Shown piece after piece: positions 41,801 through 49,545 of a stretch of 64,000 nucleotides of DNA. The notes below the pieces were generated by a model. That model was not told the DNA's origin, did not search any database, and worked only from the letters and a program-made list of their open reading frames with translations. Each line of letters begins with the position of its first letter. Positions within the stretch are counted from its first letter, which is position 1. The position numbers and the translations under genes were made by a program. Where the stretch lies: assembly GCF_014108865.1 (NCBI RefSeq), contig NZ_CP053928.1:4402001-4466000 (forward strand), in the 5' to 3' direction. The stretch comes from Nocardioides sp. WS12 (GTDB lineage: Bacteria; Actinomycetota; Actinomycetes; Propionibacteriales; Nocardioidaceae).

Positions 41801-42224
41801 GCAGTTGACGCGCCATCCCTTCGCGGCATCCGGCCATCATCCGTTCGTGGTTCCAGGTGAGGAGCGGCCGCGCCACCCCGGACGCCAGGCCCAGCGCACC
41901 GGTGACGGTGACCTCCTGGCGGAAGTCGAGGCGGGTACCGGTTCCGGTCGCCGACAGCGTGAAGCGGGCGAACCCGTCGAGGTCGCCGCTGATCCTCACC
42001 TCCACGACCGGCGCCGTACGGGTCACGGCGTCGAGCACCAGGTCGAGCGTGTACGGCAGGGCTGACCGGCAGCGCACCCACGCCGTGTCCGGGCCGAGCT
42101 TCGCGACGGCCCGCACCTGGGGCCACCAGTCGGGGTAGTGCTCGAGGTCGGTCAGGGTTGCCGCCACGGCATCCACGGGCGCGGCGACCTCCCACGAACT
42201 CGCGAAGACGAAGGACCGGCGCAC
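41745..42224 (-). CDS. SRPBCC family protein
   Basis: A protein of about 159 residues with the Bet v1-like pattern. It has the entry strand SFVFASSWEVAAPVDAVAATL, then DLEHYPDWWPQVRAV, a central strand series (AWVRCRSALPYTLDLVLDAV, VEVRISGDLDGFARF) and the long C-terminal helix LTWNHERMMAGCREGMARQLL. Such proteins bind hydrophobic ligands. I start at GTG 42224, where family similarity begins; GGAGG is only 1 nt upstream, so the start is uncertain. The tail after the last helix overlaps the convergent DUF305 gene. Confidence 0.75.
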   Translation of the reverse strand: MRRSFVFASSWEVAAPVDAVAATLTDLEHYPDWWPQVRAVAKLGPDTAWVRCRSALPYTLDLVLDAVTRTAPVVEVRISGDLDGFARFTLSATGTGTRLDFRQEVTVTGALGLASGVARPLLTWNHERMMAGCREGMARQLLSERAVAPSPRSRPSGPR

Positions 42225-42275
42225 ACCTCCATCATGGCCGACCACCGGTTTGCCCCGGAGTGTTTGCTGGTGCAC

Positions 42276-43274
42276 ATGACCATCTCGACACGCACGCTCG
42301 GTACCACCTCTCCTCTGACCGTCTCCGCTCTCGGCCTCGGCTGCATGGGCATGTCGGAGTTCTACGGATCCCCGGACGAAGCCGGCGGCATCGCCACCAT
42401 CCACCGCGCCCTCGACCTCGGCGTCACCTTCCTCGACACGGCCGACATGTACGGGCCCTTCACCAACGAGCGGCTCGTCGGCAAGGCCATCGCGGGCAGT
42501 TCGCACAGCCGCGACGAGGTCCAGCTGGCCACGAAGTTCGGCAACGAGCGGGCACCCGACGGCACCCGGATCCGGATCAACGGAACGCCGGAGTACGTCC
42601 GTGCCGCCTGCGATGCGTCACTGCAGCGGCTCGGCGTCGACCACCTCGACCTCTACTACCAGCACCGCGTCGACAAGACCGTCCCCATCGAGGAGACCGT
42701 CGGCGCGATGAAGGAACTGGTCGAGGCCGGCAAGGTGCGTCACCTCGGTCTGTCGGAGGCGTCGGCCGAGACCATCCGGCGCGCCCACGCCGTGCACCCC
42801 ATCACGGCGCTGCAGACGGAGTACTCGCTCTTCACCCGCGACATCGAGGACGAGATCCTGCCGACGATCCGTGAGCTCGGCATCGGCCTGGTGCCCTACT
42901 CGCCGCTCGGCCGCGGGATCCTGACCGGTGCGATCACCGCCGAGCCGGGAGCGGGCGACAGCCGCTCGACCGCCTACTTCCCGCGCTTCCAGGGCGACAA
43001 CCTGGCAGCCAACCTGGTGCTCGTCGACCGAATCACCGCGCTCGCGGCCCAGCACGGCTGCACGCCCGGCCAGCTCGCGCTCGCCTGGGTCCTCGCCCAG
43101 GGTGACGACGTCGCCCCGATCCCCGGAACCAAGCGGGTGAAGTACCTCGAGGAGAACGCCGCGGCGGCAGCCGTTGAGCTCACCGACGCCGACCTGACGG
43201 CACTCGCAGCCGCCGTACCGCGCGACGCCGTGGCCGGTGCCCGCTATGGCGACATGACCACGATTGATGCCTGA
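42276..43274 (+). CDS. Aldo/keto reductase
   Basis: A 332-residue NADPH-dependent (alpha/beta)8-barrel oxidoreductase of the AKR13/IolS-like type. Catalytic residues are visible: Asp and Tyr in FLDTADMYGPFTNE, Lys in LATKFGNE, and His in LDLYYQHRVD. Cofactor-binding residues lie in the C-terminal PLGRGILTG and PGTKRVKYLEENAAAA. It begins ISTRTLGTTSPLTVSALGLGCMGMSEFYG, which is typical. ATG 42276 is preferred; the frame remains open upstream to 42138, across the divergent SRPBCC promoter. It is 17 bp before the mutase gene, which has its own -10 box. Substrate unknown. Confidence 0.92.
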   Translation: MTISTRTLGTTSPLTVSALGLGCMGMSEFYGSPDEAGGIATIHRALDLGVTFLDTADMYGPFTNERLVGKAIAGSSHSRDEVQLATKFGNERAPDGTRIRINGTPEYVRAACDASLQRLGVDHLDLYYQHRVDKTVPIEETVGAMKELVEAGKVRHLGLSEASAETIRRAHAVHPITALQTEYSLFTRDIEDEILPTIRELGIGLVPYSPLGRGILTGAITAEPGAGDSRSTAYFPRFQGDNLAANLVLVDRITALAAQHGCTPGQLALAWVLAQGDDVAPIPGTKRVKYLEENAAAAAVELTDADLTALAAAVPRDAVAGARYGDMTTIDA

Positions 43275-43291
43275 GCACTAACCTGCCTTGC

Positions 43292-44962
43292 ATGACCACG
43301 CCCGACGTCGACGTCCTCATCTCCCGAGCCCGCACCTGGCTCGCCGAGGACCCTGACGAGCACACCAAGGCCGAGCTCACCAGCATCATTGCGGCGGTCG
43401 AGGGCGGCGACGCCGACGCGCAGGCCGACCTGGCCGACCGCTTCCGCGGCACCCTTGAGTTCGGTACGGCGGGCCTGCGTGGCGAACTCGGCGCCGGGCC
43501 CAACCGGATGAACCGCATCGTCGTGATCCGGGCGGCGGCCGGCCTGGCGTCGTACCTCCTCAGCGAGGGCGCCGAGCCGGGCGCCTCCGTCGTCATCGGG
43601 TACGACGCCCGCCACAACTCCGATGTGTTCGCCCAGGACACGGCCGAGGTGATGAGCGGGGCCGGCCTGCGCCCGCTGCTGCTCCCCCGTCCGCTGCCCA
43701 CGCCGCTGCTCGCCTTCGCGATCCGCGAACTCGGGTGCGTCGCCGGCGTGATGGTGACCGCGAGCCACAACCCGCCCCAGGACAACGGTTACAAGGTGTA
43801 TCTCGGCGACGGCAGCCAGATCGTGCCGCCGGCCGACACCGGCATCGCCGAGCGGATCGACGCGGTCGGCTCGCTTGCTTCAGTGCCGCGGGCGTCACTC
43901 AAGTCCGCCAAGGGGCGGGTGCTCGACGAGGGCATCATCGATGCCTACCTCGATCGCGCCGCCGGTATCGCCGGCGACGGGCCGCGCGACCTGGAGATCG
44001 TCTACACACCCCTGCACGGCGTCGGCACGAGTGCACTGCCTGCAGTGCTCGAGACCGCGGGCTTCGACGCGCCGGAGATCGTGCCCGAGCAGGAGCACCC
44101 CGACCCGGACTTTCCGACCGTCGCGTTCCCGAACCCGGAGGAGCCGGGCGCGATCGACCTCGCCATCGCCCTGGCCACCGCCAACGGCGCCGACATCGTG
44201 ATCGCCAACGACCCCGACGCCGACCGTGCCGCTGCAGCGGTCCCCGGACCGGACGGCTGGCGGATGCTGCGCGGCGACGAGGTGGGCGCACTGCTCGGCG
44301 ACCACCTGCTGCGCTCAGGCAAGAAGGGCGTCTACGCCACCTCGATCGTGTCGTCCTCGCTGCTCGGCACCATGGCCGCCGCGCACGGCCAGCCCTACGT
44401 CGAGACCCTCACCGGCTTCAAGTGGATCGGCCGGCTGCCGAACCTCGTCTTCGGCTACGAGGAGGCGCTCGGCTACTGCGTCGACCCGACCCATGTCGCC
44501 GACAAGGACGGCGTCTCTGCTGCCCTGATGCTGTGCGAGATCGCGGCCGCCGCGAAGGCCGAGGGCCGCGGGCTCCCCGACCTGCTCGACGACATCGCCA
44601 TCACCTACGGCCTGCACGCGACCGACCAGCTCTCCGTGCGGGTGACCGACCTGTCGATCATCGCCGCCGCGATGGCGCAGTTGCGGGCCACGCCCCCGGC
44701 CACGCTCGGCGGTTCCGCCGTGGTGTCCGCGGAAGACCTGTCCGCCGGGTCGAAGGACCTGCCGCCGACCGACGGGCTGCGCTATCGCACCGCGGACGGC
44801 AGTCGTGTCGTCGTACGACCGAGCGGCACGGAGCCGAAGATCAAGTGCTACCTCGAAGTCGTCGTACCGGTGCACGACGGGGACGTTGCGACGGCACGCA
44901 CCGAAGCGGCCACCGGACTGCTGGCGCTGCGCACGGACATCGCCACCGCAGCAGGGCTCTAG
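43292..44962 (+). CDS. Phospho-sugar mutase (phosphoglucomutase/phosphomannomutase/phosphopentomutase type)
   Basis: A 556-residue alpha-D-phosphohexomutase. The phosphoserine loop is VMVTASHNPPQDNGYKVY, the metal site IVIANDPDADRAAAAV, the sugar-binding loop FGYEEALGY and the phosphate-binding loop VRPSGTEPKIKCYLE near the C-terminus. The length and the early FGTAGLRGELGAGPNRMN match the long PMM2/PGM2-like branch, which includes enzymes that convert (deoxy)ribose-1-phosphate to the 5-phosphate. Position near deoC makes such a role attractive, linking PunA/DeoA products to aldol cleavage. ATG 43292 has TAACCT at 43279-43284 (leaderless type). Confidence 0.9.
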   Translation: MTTPDVDVLISRARTWLAEDPDEHTKAELTSIIAAVEGGDADAQADLADRFRGTLEFGTAGLRGELGAGPNRMNRIVVIRAAAGLASYLLSEGAEPGASVVIGYDARHNSDVFAQDTAEVMSGAGLRPLLLPRPLPTPLLAFAIRELGCVAGVMVTASHNPPQDNGYKVYLGDGSQIVPPADTGIAERIDAVGSLASVPRASLKSAKGRVLDEGIIDAYLDRAAGIAGDGPRDLEIVYTPLHGVGTSALPAVLETAGFDAPEIVPEQEHPDPDFPTVAFPNPEEPGAIDLAIALATANGADIVIANDPDADRAAAAVPGPDGWRMLRGDEVGALLGDHLLRSGKKGVYATSIVSSSLLGTMAAAHGQPYVETLTGFKWIGRLPNLVFGYEEALGYCVDPTHVADKDGVSAALMLCEIAAAAKAEGRGLPDLLDDIAITYGLHATDQLSVRVTDLSIIAAAMAQLRATPPATLGGSAVVSAEDLSAGSKDLPPTDGLRYRTADGSRVVVRPSGTEPKIKCYLEVVVPVHDGDVATARTEAATGLLALRTDIATAAGL

Positions 44963-45522
44963 CCGACGAGCACCAGCACGAGCGTCGCGACGGCCGAGAT
45001 CGACAGCGTGGCGATCTCGAGCCACGCCCGCTCGTGACGGATCGGACCGTCCTCGCCGCTGGCGAACTTCGCATCGTCGATGCGGCGTTGCAACTTCTGT
45101 TCGACGAGCCAGCCCATCGAAGGGTTCTTCGGCTGCTCCTCGACCAGGCCACGGCCGTCGCGCCGGATCTTGCGCCGGCTGCGGCCGAACCCACTGGCGA
45201 CGTACGAGCCCTCGTCGGTCTCGAACGTGGTCACCAGTTCGACGTTCACCTCGGAGATCCGGGTGTACGGGATCCAGCGGGTGTGCAGGATGTTGCGCAC
45301 CTCGACCTCACGCTCGCCCAGGACGAGGGCGGGGCGCAACAGGACGGCCCAGATGGCAGCCACGACGAACGCGGCAGCCGCGTAGGCCCAGGCCGGGAGG
45401 TCGCCCGTCGGGTCGACGGTGGCCAGCACCACCACGACCAGGACACTGACGATGCCGACGACTCCGCCGACCATGCCGCCGGTACTGAACCGCTCCGTCT
45501 TCTTCACACCTTCGCTCTGCAC
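44959..45522 (-). CDS. Bacterial PH-domain membrane protein
   Basis: A 187-residue protein with two N-terminal transmembrane helices (GGMVGGVVGIVSVLVVVVLA and WAYAAAAFVVAAIWAVLL), then a bacterial PH-like domain of about 70 residues (ALVLGEREVEVRNILHTRWIPYTRISEVNVEL, YVASGFGRSRRKI) and a last hydrophobic helix at the C-terminus. Such domains are common in small actinobacterial membrane proteins of unknown role. Start GTG 45522 has TAGGGT at 45530-45535, 7 nt upstream; this box overlaps the deoC -10 on the other strand. Its stop overlaps the mutase stop by 4 bp (convergent). Confidence 0.82.
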   Translation of the reverse strand: MQSEGVKKTERFSTGGMVGGVVGIVSVLVVVVLATVDPTGDLPAWAYAAAAFVVAAIWAVLLRPALVLGEREVEVRNILHTRWIPYTRISEVNVELVTTFETDEGSYVASGFGRSRRKIRRDGRGLVEEQPKNPSMGWLVEQKLQRRIDDAKFASGEDGPIRHERAWLEIATLSISAVATLVLVLVG

Positions 45523-45545
45523 GTCGGCAACCCTATGCTGGGCAG
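45523..45545. promoter_or_regulatory. Overlapping divergent -10 boxes of the PH-domain gene and deoC
   Basis: Minus-strand TAGGGT (45530-45535) is 7 nt from the GTG at 45522. Plus-strand TATGCT (45534-45539) is 6 nt from the ATG at 45546. The two hexamers share bases 45534-45535. Only 23 bp separate the start codons, so two RNA polymerases could not occupy both promoters at once. Confidence 0.65.
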
Positions 45546-46529
45546 ATGCCGACCACCGCCCCCACCGACCCCCATCCGGGACTCGCGGCGTACTCCGAAG
45601 TGACGGCCAGCGAAGCATCGCTGCGCCGGTTCCTGCACGGCCTGCCGGGCGTCGACCAGGTCGGCGCCGAAGCACGGGCAGCAGGACTCGGGACGCGCTC
45701 GATCAAGACGACCGCGAAGGCGTGGGCGATCGACCTCGCCATCCGCATGGTCGACCTGACGACCCTCGAGGGGCAGGACACTCCCGGCAAGGTACGGGCC
45801 CTGGCAGCCAAGGCGTTGCGACCTGATCCGGCCGACCCCACCTGCCCGTCGACCGCCGCCGTCTGTGTGTACGGCGACCTGGTCGGCGAGGTGAAGGCGA
45901 TCGTCGGCGACAAGGTGAACGTCGCGGCCGTCGCCACCGCGTTCCCCAGCGGCCGTGCGTCCATGGCCATCAAGCTCGCCGACACCCGCGACGCCGTCGC
46001 GATGGGTGCCGACGAGATCGACATGGTGATCGACCGCGGCGCCTTCCTCGCGGGCCACTACCTCCAGGTGTTCGAGGAGATCGTCGCCGTCCGCGAAGCG
46101 TGCGCGCGACCGGACGGCACGCACGCCCACCTCAAGGTGATCTTCGAGACCGGCGAACTGCAGACCTACGACAACGTCCGCCGCGCGTCGTGGCTGGCGA
46201 TGCTCGCGGGCACCGACTTCATCAAGACCTCCACCGGCAAGGTGCAACCGGCCGCGACCCTGCCGGTCACGCTCGTGATGCTCGAGGCGGTCCGCGACTT
46301 CCGCGAGGCGACCGGCGTCCAGATCGGTGTGAAGCCGGCGGGCGGCATCAAGACGACCAAGGATGCGATCAAGTACCTCGTCATGGTCAACGAGATCGTC
46401 GGCGAGGACTGGCTGGACCCGGACTGGTTCCGCTTCGGCGCCTCGACGCTCCTCAACGACCTGCTGATGCAGCGGACCAAGCTGACGACCGGCCGCTACA
46501 GCGGTCCCGACTACTTCACCCTGGACTGA
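45546..46529 (+). CDS. deoC: Deoxyribose-phosphate aldolase
   Basis: Cleaves 2-deoxyribose-5-phosphate to acetaldehyde and glyceraldehyde-3-phosphate. The 327-residue (beta/alpha)8 protein has the Schiff-base lysine in FIKTSTGKVQPAA, the second catalytic Lys in GVKPAGGIKTTKDA and Asp in DEIDMVIDRGAFL. Early CVYGDLV and VAAVATAFPSGRA are typical. The length matches the longer DeoC group found with aldehyde dehydrogenases. It is leaderless in type (TATGCT, spacer 6). The following aldehyde dehydrogenase starts 12 bp after the stop, which fits removal of the acetaldehyde made here. Confidence 0.95.
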   Translation: MPTTAPTDPHPGLAAYSEVTASEASLRRFLHGLPGVDQVGAEARAAGLGTRSIKTTAKAWAIDLAIRMVDLTTLEGQDTPGKVRALAAKALRPDPADPTCPSTAAVCVYGDLVGEVKAIVGDKVNVAAVATAFPSGRASMAIKLADTRDAVAMGADEIDMVIDRGAFLAGHYLQVFEEIVAVREACARPDGTHAHLKVIFETGELQTYDNVRRASWLAMLAGTDFIKTSTGKVQPAATLPVTLVMLEAVRDFREATGVQIGVKPAGGIKTTKDAIKYLVMVNEIVGEDWLDPDWFRFGASTLLNDLLMQRTKLTTGRYSGPDYFTLD

Positions 46530-46541
46530 GGGACCCATCTG

Positions 46542-47993
46542 ATGCCCAAGAAGTCGAACACCTTCGAGTACGCACCGGCCCCCGAGTCGCGCAGCATCGT
46601 CGACATCAAGCCGTCGTACGGCCTGTTCATCGACGGCGAGTTCGTCGACGGACGTGGCTCGTCGTTCAAGACGATCAACCCGGCCACCGAGGAGACCCTC
46701 GCTGAGATCGCCGAGGCCAGTGACGCCGACGTCGACCTCGCGGTGAAGGCCGCACGGCGCGCGTTCCGCGGCTGGTCGCGGATGTCGGGCAAGGAGCGGG
46801 CGAAGTACCTCTTCCGGATCGCCCGGATCATCCAGGAGCGCGGCCGCGAACTGGCCGTCCTGGAGTCGATCGACAACGGCAAGCCGATCAAGGAGAGCCG
46901 CGACGTCGACGTACCGATCGTCGCCGCGCACTTCTTCTACTACGCCGGCTGGGCCGACAAGCTGGAGCACGCTGGCCTGGGCCCGAACCCGCAGCCGCTG
47001 GGCGTCGCCGGCCAGATCATTCCGTGGAACTTCCCGCTGCTGATGCTGGCGTGGAAGATCGCCCCGGCCCTGGCGTGCGGCAACACCGTCGTCCTCAAGC
47101 CGGCCGAGACCACGCCACTGACGGCGCTGCTGTTCGCGGAGATCTGCCAGCAGGCCGACCTCCCGCCGGGCGTCGTCAACATCATCACCGGTGCGGGCTC
47201 GACGGGTCAGGCCATCGTCAGCCACCCGGACGTCGACAAGGTCGCGTTCACGGGCTCGACCGACGTCGGCAAGGCCATTGCTCGCTCGATCGCCGGCACC
47301 GACAAGAAGGCCACCCTCGAACTGGGCGGCAAGGCCGCCAACATCGTCTTCGACGACGCCGCGATCGACCAGGCCGTCGAGGGCATCGTCGGCGGCATCT
47401 TCTTCAACCAGGGCCACGTCTGCTGTGCGGGCTCGCGGTTGCTGGTGCAGGAGTCGATTCGCGACGAACTGCTCGCCAGGTTGAAGCGCCGGATGGGCAC
47501 GCTGCGCGTCGGCGACCCGCTCGACAAGAACACCGACATCGGAGCCATCAACTCCTCGGAGCAGTTGACGCGGATCCGCGAACTCGCCGGCATCGGCGAG
47601 GAGGAGGGCGCCGAGCGCTGGTCGCCGCCGTGCGACCTGCCGTCGTCCGGCTTCTGGTTCCCGCCGACGATCTTCACCGGAGTCACCCAGGCTCACCGGA
47701 TCGCCCGCGAGGAGATCTTCGGACCGGTGCTGTCCGTGCTGACCTTCCGTACGCCGGCCGAGGCCGTCGAGAAGGCCAACAACACGCCGTACGGCCTGTC
47801 CGCGGGCGTCTGGACCGAGAAGGGTTCGCGGATCCTGCACATGGCGTCCGAGCTCCGGGCCGGCGTGGTGTGGGCGAACACGTTCAACAAGTTCGACCCG
47901 GCCAGTCCGTTCGGCGGCTACAAGGAATCGGGCTACGGCCGCGAGGGCGGCCGGCAGGGCCTGGCTGCCTACCTCAAGGGAGCTGACCTCTGA
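46542..47993 (+). CDS. Aldehyde dehydrogenase (catalytically complete)
   Basis: A 483-residue NAD(P)-dependent aldehyde dehydrogenase. The cofactor residues are in VAGQIIPWNFPLLMLAWKIAPALACGNTVVLKP and VAFTGSTDVGKAI. The general base Glu is in LELGGKAANIVF and the nucleophile Cys in GHVCCAGSRLLVQ. The C-terminal GPVLSVLTFRTPAEAVEKANNTPYGLSAGVWT and PFGGYKESGYGREGG are complete. Ribosome-binding GAGGGA precedes ATG 46542. With DeoC upstream, acetaldehyde from deoxyribose is a likely substrate. The stop shares one base with the next gene (TGATG), coupling it to the incomplete paralogue. Confidence 0.94.
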   Translation: MPKKSNTFEYAPAPESRSIVDIKPSYGLFIDGEFVDGRGSSFKTINPATEETLAEIAEASDADVDLAVKAARRAFRGWSRMSGKERAKYLFRIARIIQERGRELAVLESIDNGKPIKESRDVDVPIVAAHFFYYAGWADKLEHAGLGPNPQPLGVAGQIIPWNFPLLMLAWKIAPALACGNTVVLKPAETTPLTALLFAEICQQADLPPGVVNIITGAGSTGQAIVSHPDVDKVAFTGSTDVGKAIARSIAGTDKKATLELGGKAANIVFDDAAIDQAVEGIVGGIFFNQGHVCCAGSRLLVQESIRDELLARLKRRMGTLRVGDPLDKNTDIGAINSSEQLTRIRELAGIGEEEGAERWSPPCDLPSSGFWFPPTIFTGVTQAHRIAREEIFGPVLSVLTFRTPAEAVEKANNTPYGLSAGVWTEKGSRILHMASELRAGVVWANTFNKFDPASPFGGYKESGYGREGGRQGLAAYLKGADL

Positions 47994-48862
47994 TGGCGCG
48001 CATCGATGTGCGGAAGACCTACAAGCTCTACATCGGCGGCGCGTTCCCGCGCTCGGAGTCGGGCTACTCCTACGAAGTGGCCGACAGCAAGGGGAAGTTC
48101 GTGGCCAACGCGGCCCTCGCATCGCGCAAGGACGTCCGGGACGCCGTCGTCGCGGCCCGCGGAGCGTTCCGTGGTTGGTCGTCGCGGACTGCCTACAACC
48201 GCGGCCAGGTCGTCTACCGGATCGCCGAGGTGATGGAGGACCGCCGCCCGCAGTTCGAGGAGGCCATCCGCCAGTCCGAAGGCGCCACGGCTGCTGCCGC
48301 CCGCAACCAGGTGGACCAGGCCGTCGACCGTCTCGTCTGGTACGCCGGCTGGGCCGACAAGCTCGCCCAGGTCATCGGCAACGCCAACCCGGTCGCCGGA
48401 CCGTTCTTCAACCACACCGCCCCCGAGCCCACCGGCGTCGTGGCCGTCCTCGCCCCGCAGGCCTCGTCGCTGCTCGGCCTGGTCTCCGTGGTTGCCCCCG
48501 TGATCGTCACGGGCAACACGTCGGTGGTCGTGTCGTCGTACGCGCGTCCGCTGCCGGCAGTCACCTTCGCCGAGGTCCTCGCCACCTCCGACGTCCCCGG
48601 TGGCGTCATCAACATCCTGACCGGTGACGCCGCCACACTCGCCCCATGGCTGTCCGCCCACATGGACGTCAACGCCATCGACCTGGTGGGCGTGGCCGGG
48701 TCCGCCGAGCTCGCGACCTCCCTCGAGGTGGCGGCCGCGGACAACCTCAAGCGAGTACGCCGCGCGCCCGCCGCCGAGCCGGACTGGACTGCCGACCCCG
48801 GCCTCTCGGGCATGACCGCCTTCGTCGAGGCGAAGACGGTCTGGCACCCCATCGGCATCTGA
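47993..48862 (+). CDS. Aldehyde-dehydrogenase-like protein without catalytic half
   Basis: A 289-residue protein similar to the N-terminal half of aldehyde dehydrogenases (KLYIGGAFPRSESGYSYEVAD, VAAARGAFRGWSSRTAYNRGQVVYRIAEVMEDR, WYAGWADKLAQVIG, GGVINILTGD). It ends after the cofactor domain, with no GGK base, no catalytic Cys and a poor cofactor phosphate loop (LVGVAGSAELATSLEV). No remainder follows in any frame, so this is not a recent frameshift. It is coupled by TGATG to the complete enzyme. ALDH16 proteins have exactly such a second, non-catalytic aldehyde-dehydrogenase domain, so this may be the split form and act as a structural partner. Confidence 0.85.
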   Translation: MARIDVRKTYKLYIGGAFPRSESGYSYEVADSKGKFVANAALASRKDVRDAVVAARGAFRGWSSRTAYNRGQVVYRIAEVMEDRRPQFEEAIRQSEGATAAAARNQVDQAVDRLVWYAGWADKLAQVIGNANPVAGPFFNHTAPEPTGVVAVLAPQASSLLGLVSVVAPVIVTGNTSVVVSSYARPLPAVTFAEVLATSDVPGGVINILTGDAATLAPWLSAHMDVNAIDLVGVAGSAELATSLEVAAADNLKRVRRAPAAEPDWTADPGLSGMTAFVEAKTVWHPIGI

Positions 48863-48866
48863 CCAG

Positions 48867-49172
48867 GTGCCCGTGGAGCGCCGGCCCTCAGACCCCATCT
48901 GGACCGGGGCCATGTACACCGGCCTCGCCGTCAGTTCCGTCCTGAACGCCTTGGCGGTGTTCGTCGCGGTCAGGCAGCCAGACATCCTGCACGAGGACAA
49001 CCCCTGGACGTTCGTCATCCTCGCCCCGCTGGCACTGACCGCCCTGGTCTCCACCGCCACCAGAGTCCGCGGAGATCGGACATTGGCGATGCCGATCCTG
49101 GTCGGTGGCTTCATCGGTTTGGGCGCCAACATCCTCTGGGTGGCCGCGGCCCTGAGCGCCATGGGTAGTTGA
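48867..49172 (+). CDS. Small membrane protein
   Basis: The 101-residue product has three hydrophobic segments, at about 15-33 (MYTGLAVSSVLNALAVFVAV), 46-62 (WTFVILAPLALTALVS) and 73-97 (LAMPILVGGFIGLGANILWVAAAL). A polar loop (RQPDILHEDNP) follows the first. No domain is recognised. GTG 48867 lies 4 bp after the preceding gene, so it is possibly co-transcribed with the aldehyde dehydrogenases; a second GTG two codons later is an alternative start. Confidence 0.6.
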   Translation: MPVERRPSDPIWTGAMYTGLAVSSVLNALAVFVAVRQPDILHEDNPWTFVILAPLALTALVSTATRVRGDRTLAMPILVGGFIGLGANILWVAAALSAMGS

Positions 49173-49545
49173 CTTGTCGAAACACGGGCTCGGGTATCCG
49201 GCTACGGGTCCTGACTCCATGACACGCACTCGTCCACTCTTCAGCGCAAAGAGCGCGACGCGACAGATGAGTGCGCTCGATGGTTTCGGTCATCTGCCGG
49301 GTCCCGTAGCTCTTCACACTGCGCGCGCAGGTGCGACGCCCTGAACGCGGCTGAGTCGGGCGGATCTGGCTGGGACGGTGGTGGCAGTGATTGTGTGGTT
49401 CTGCGTTCACCCAGTGAATGCAGGACCACACAATGACCGCGTCGCCTCACTGAATGGTCAGGCCGGATCCCAGACCGCCCGACTCTCGTCATGAGCGGGC
49501 ATGCCGTTGGCCCCGCTGGTGGGCGGGGTGCGGGGCGAGGGGGAG
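49173..49545. other. Intergenic region with a 21-bp hairpin, no gene seen
   Basis: No coding signal is convincing here. ATTGTGTGGT... at 49390-49410 pairs with 49414-49434 over 21 bp (two G-T wobbles, 3-nt loop CCA). Farther left CGCACTCGTC (49225-49234) pairs with GATGAGTGCG (49266-49275). The region lies beside a DUF222/HNH gene and may contain mobile-element remnants. Confidence 0.5.

Noticed and set aside
47993..48862. The short aldehyde dehydrogenase as a frameshifted pseudogene.
   Set aside because: No catalytic-half remnant follows in any frame, codon usage is normal and the start is coupled to the complete gene.
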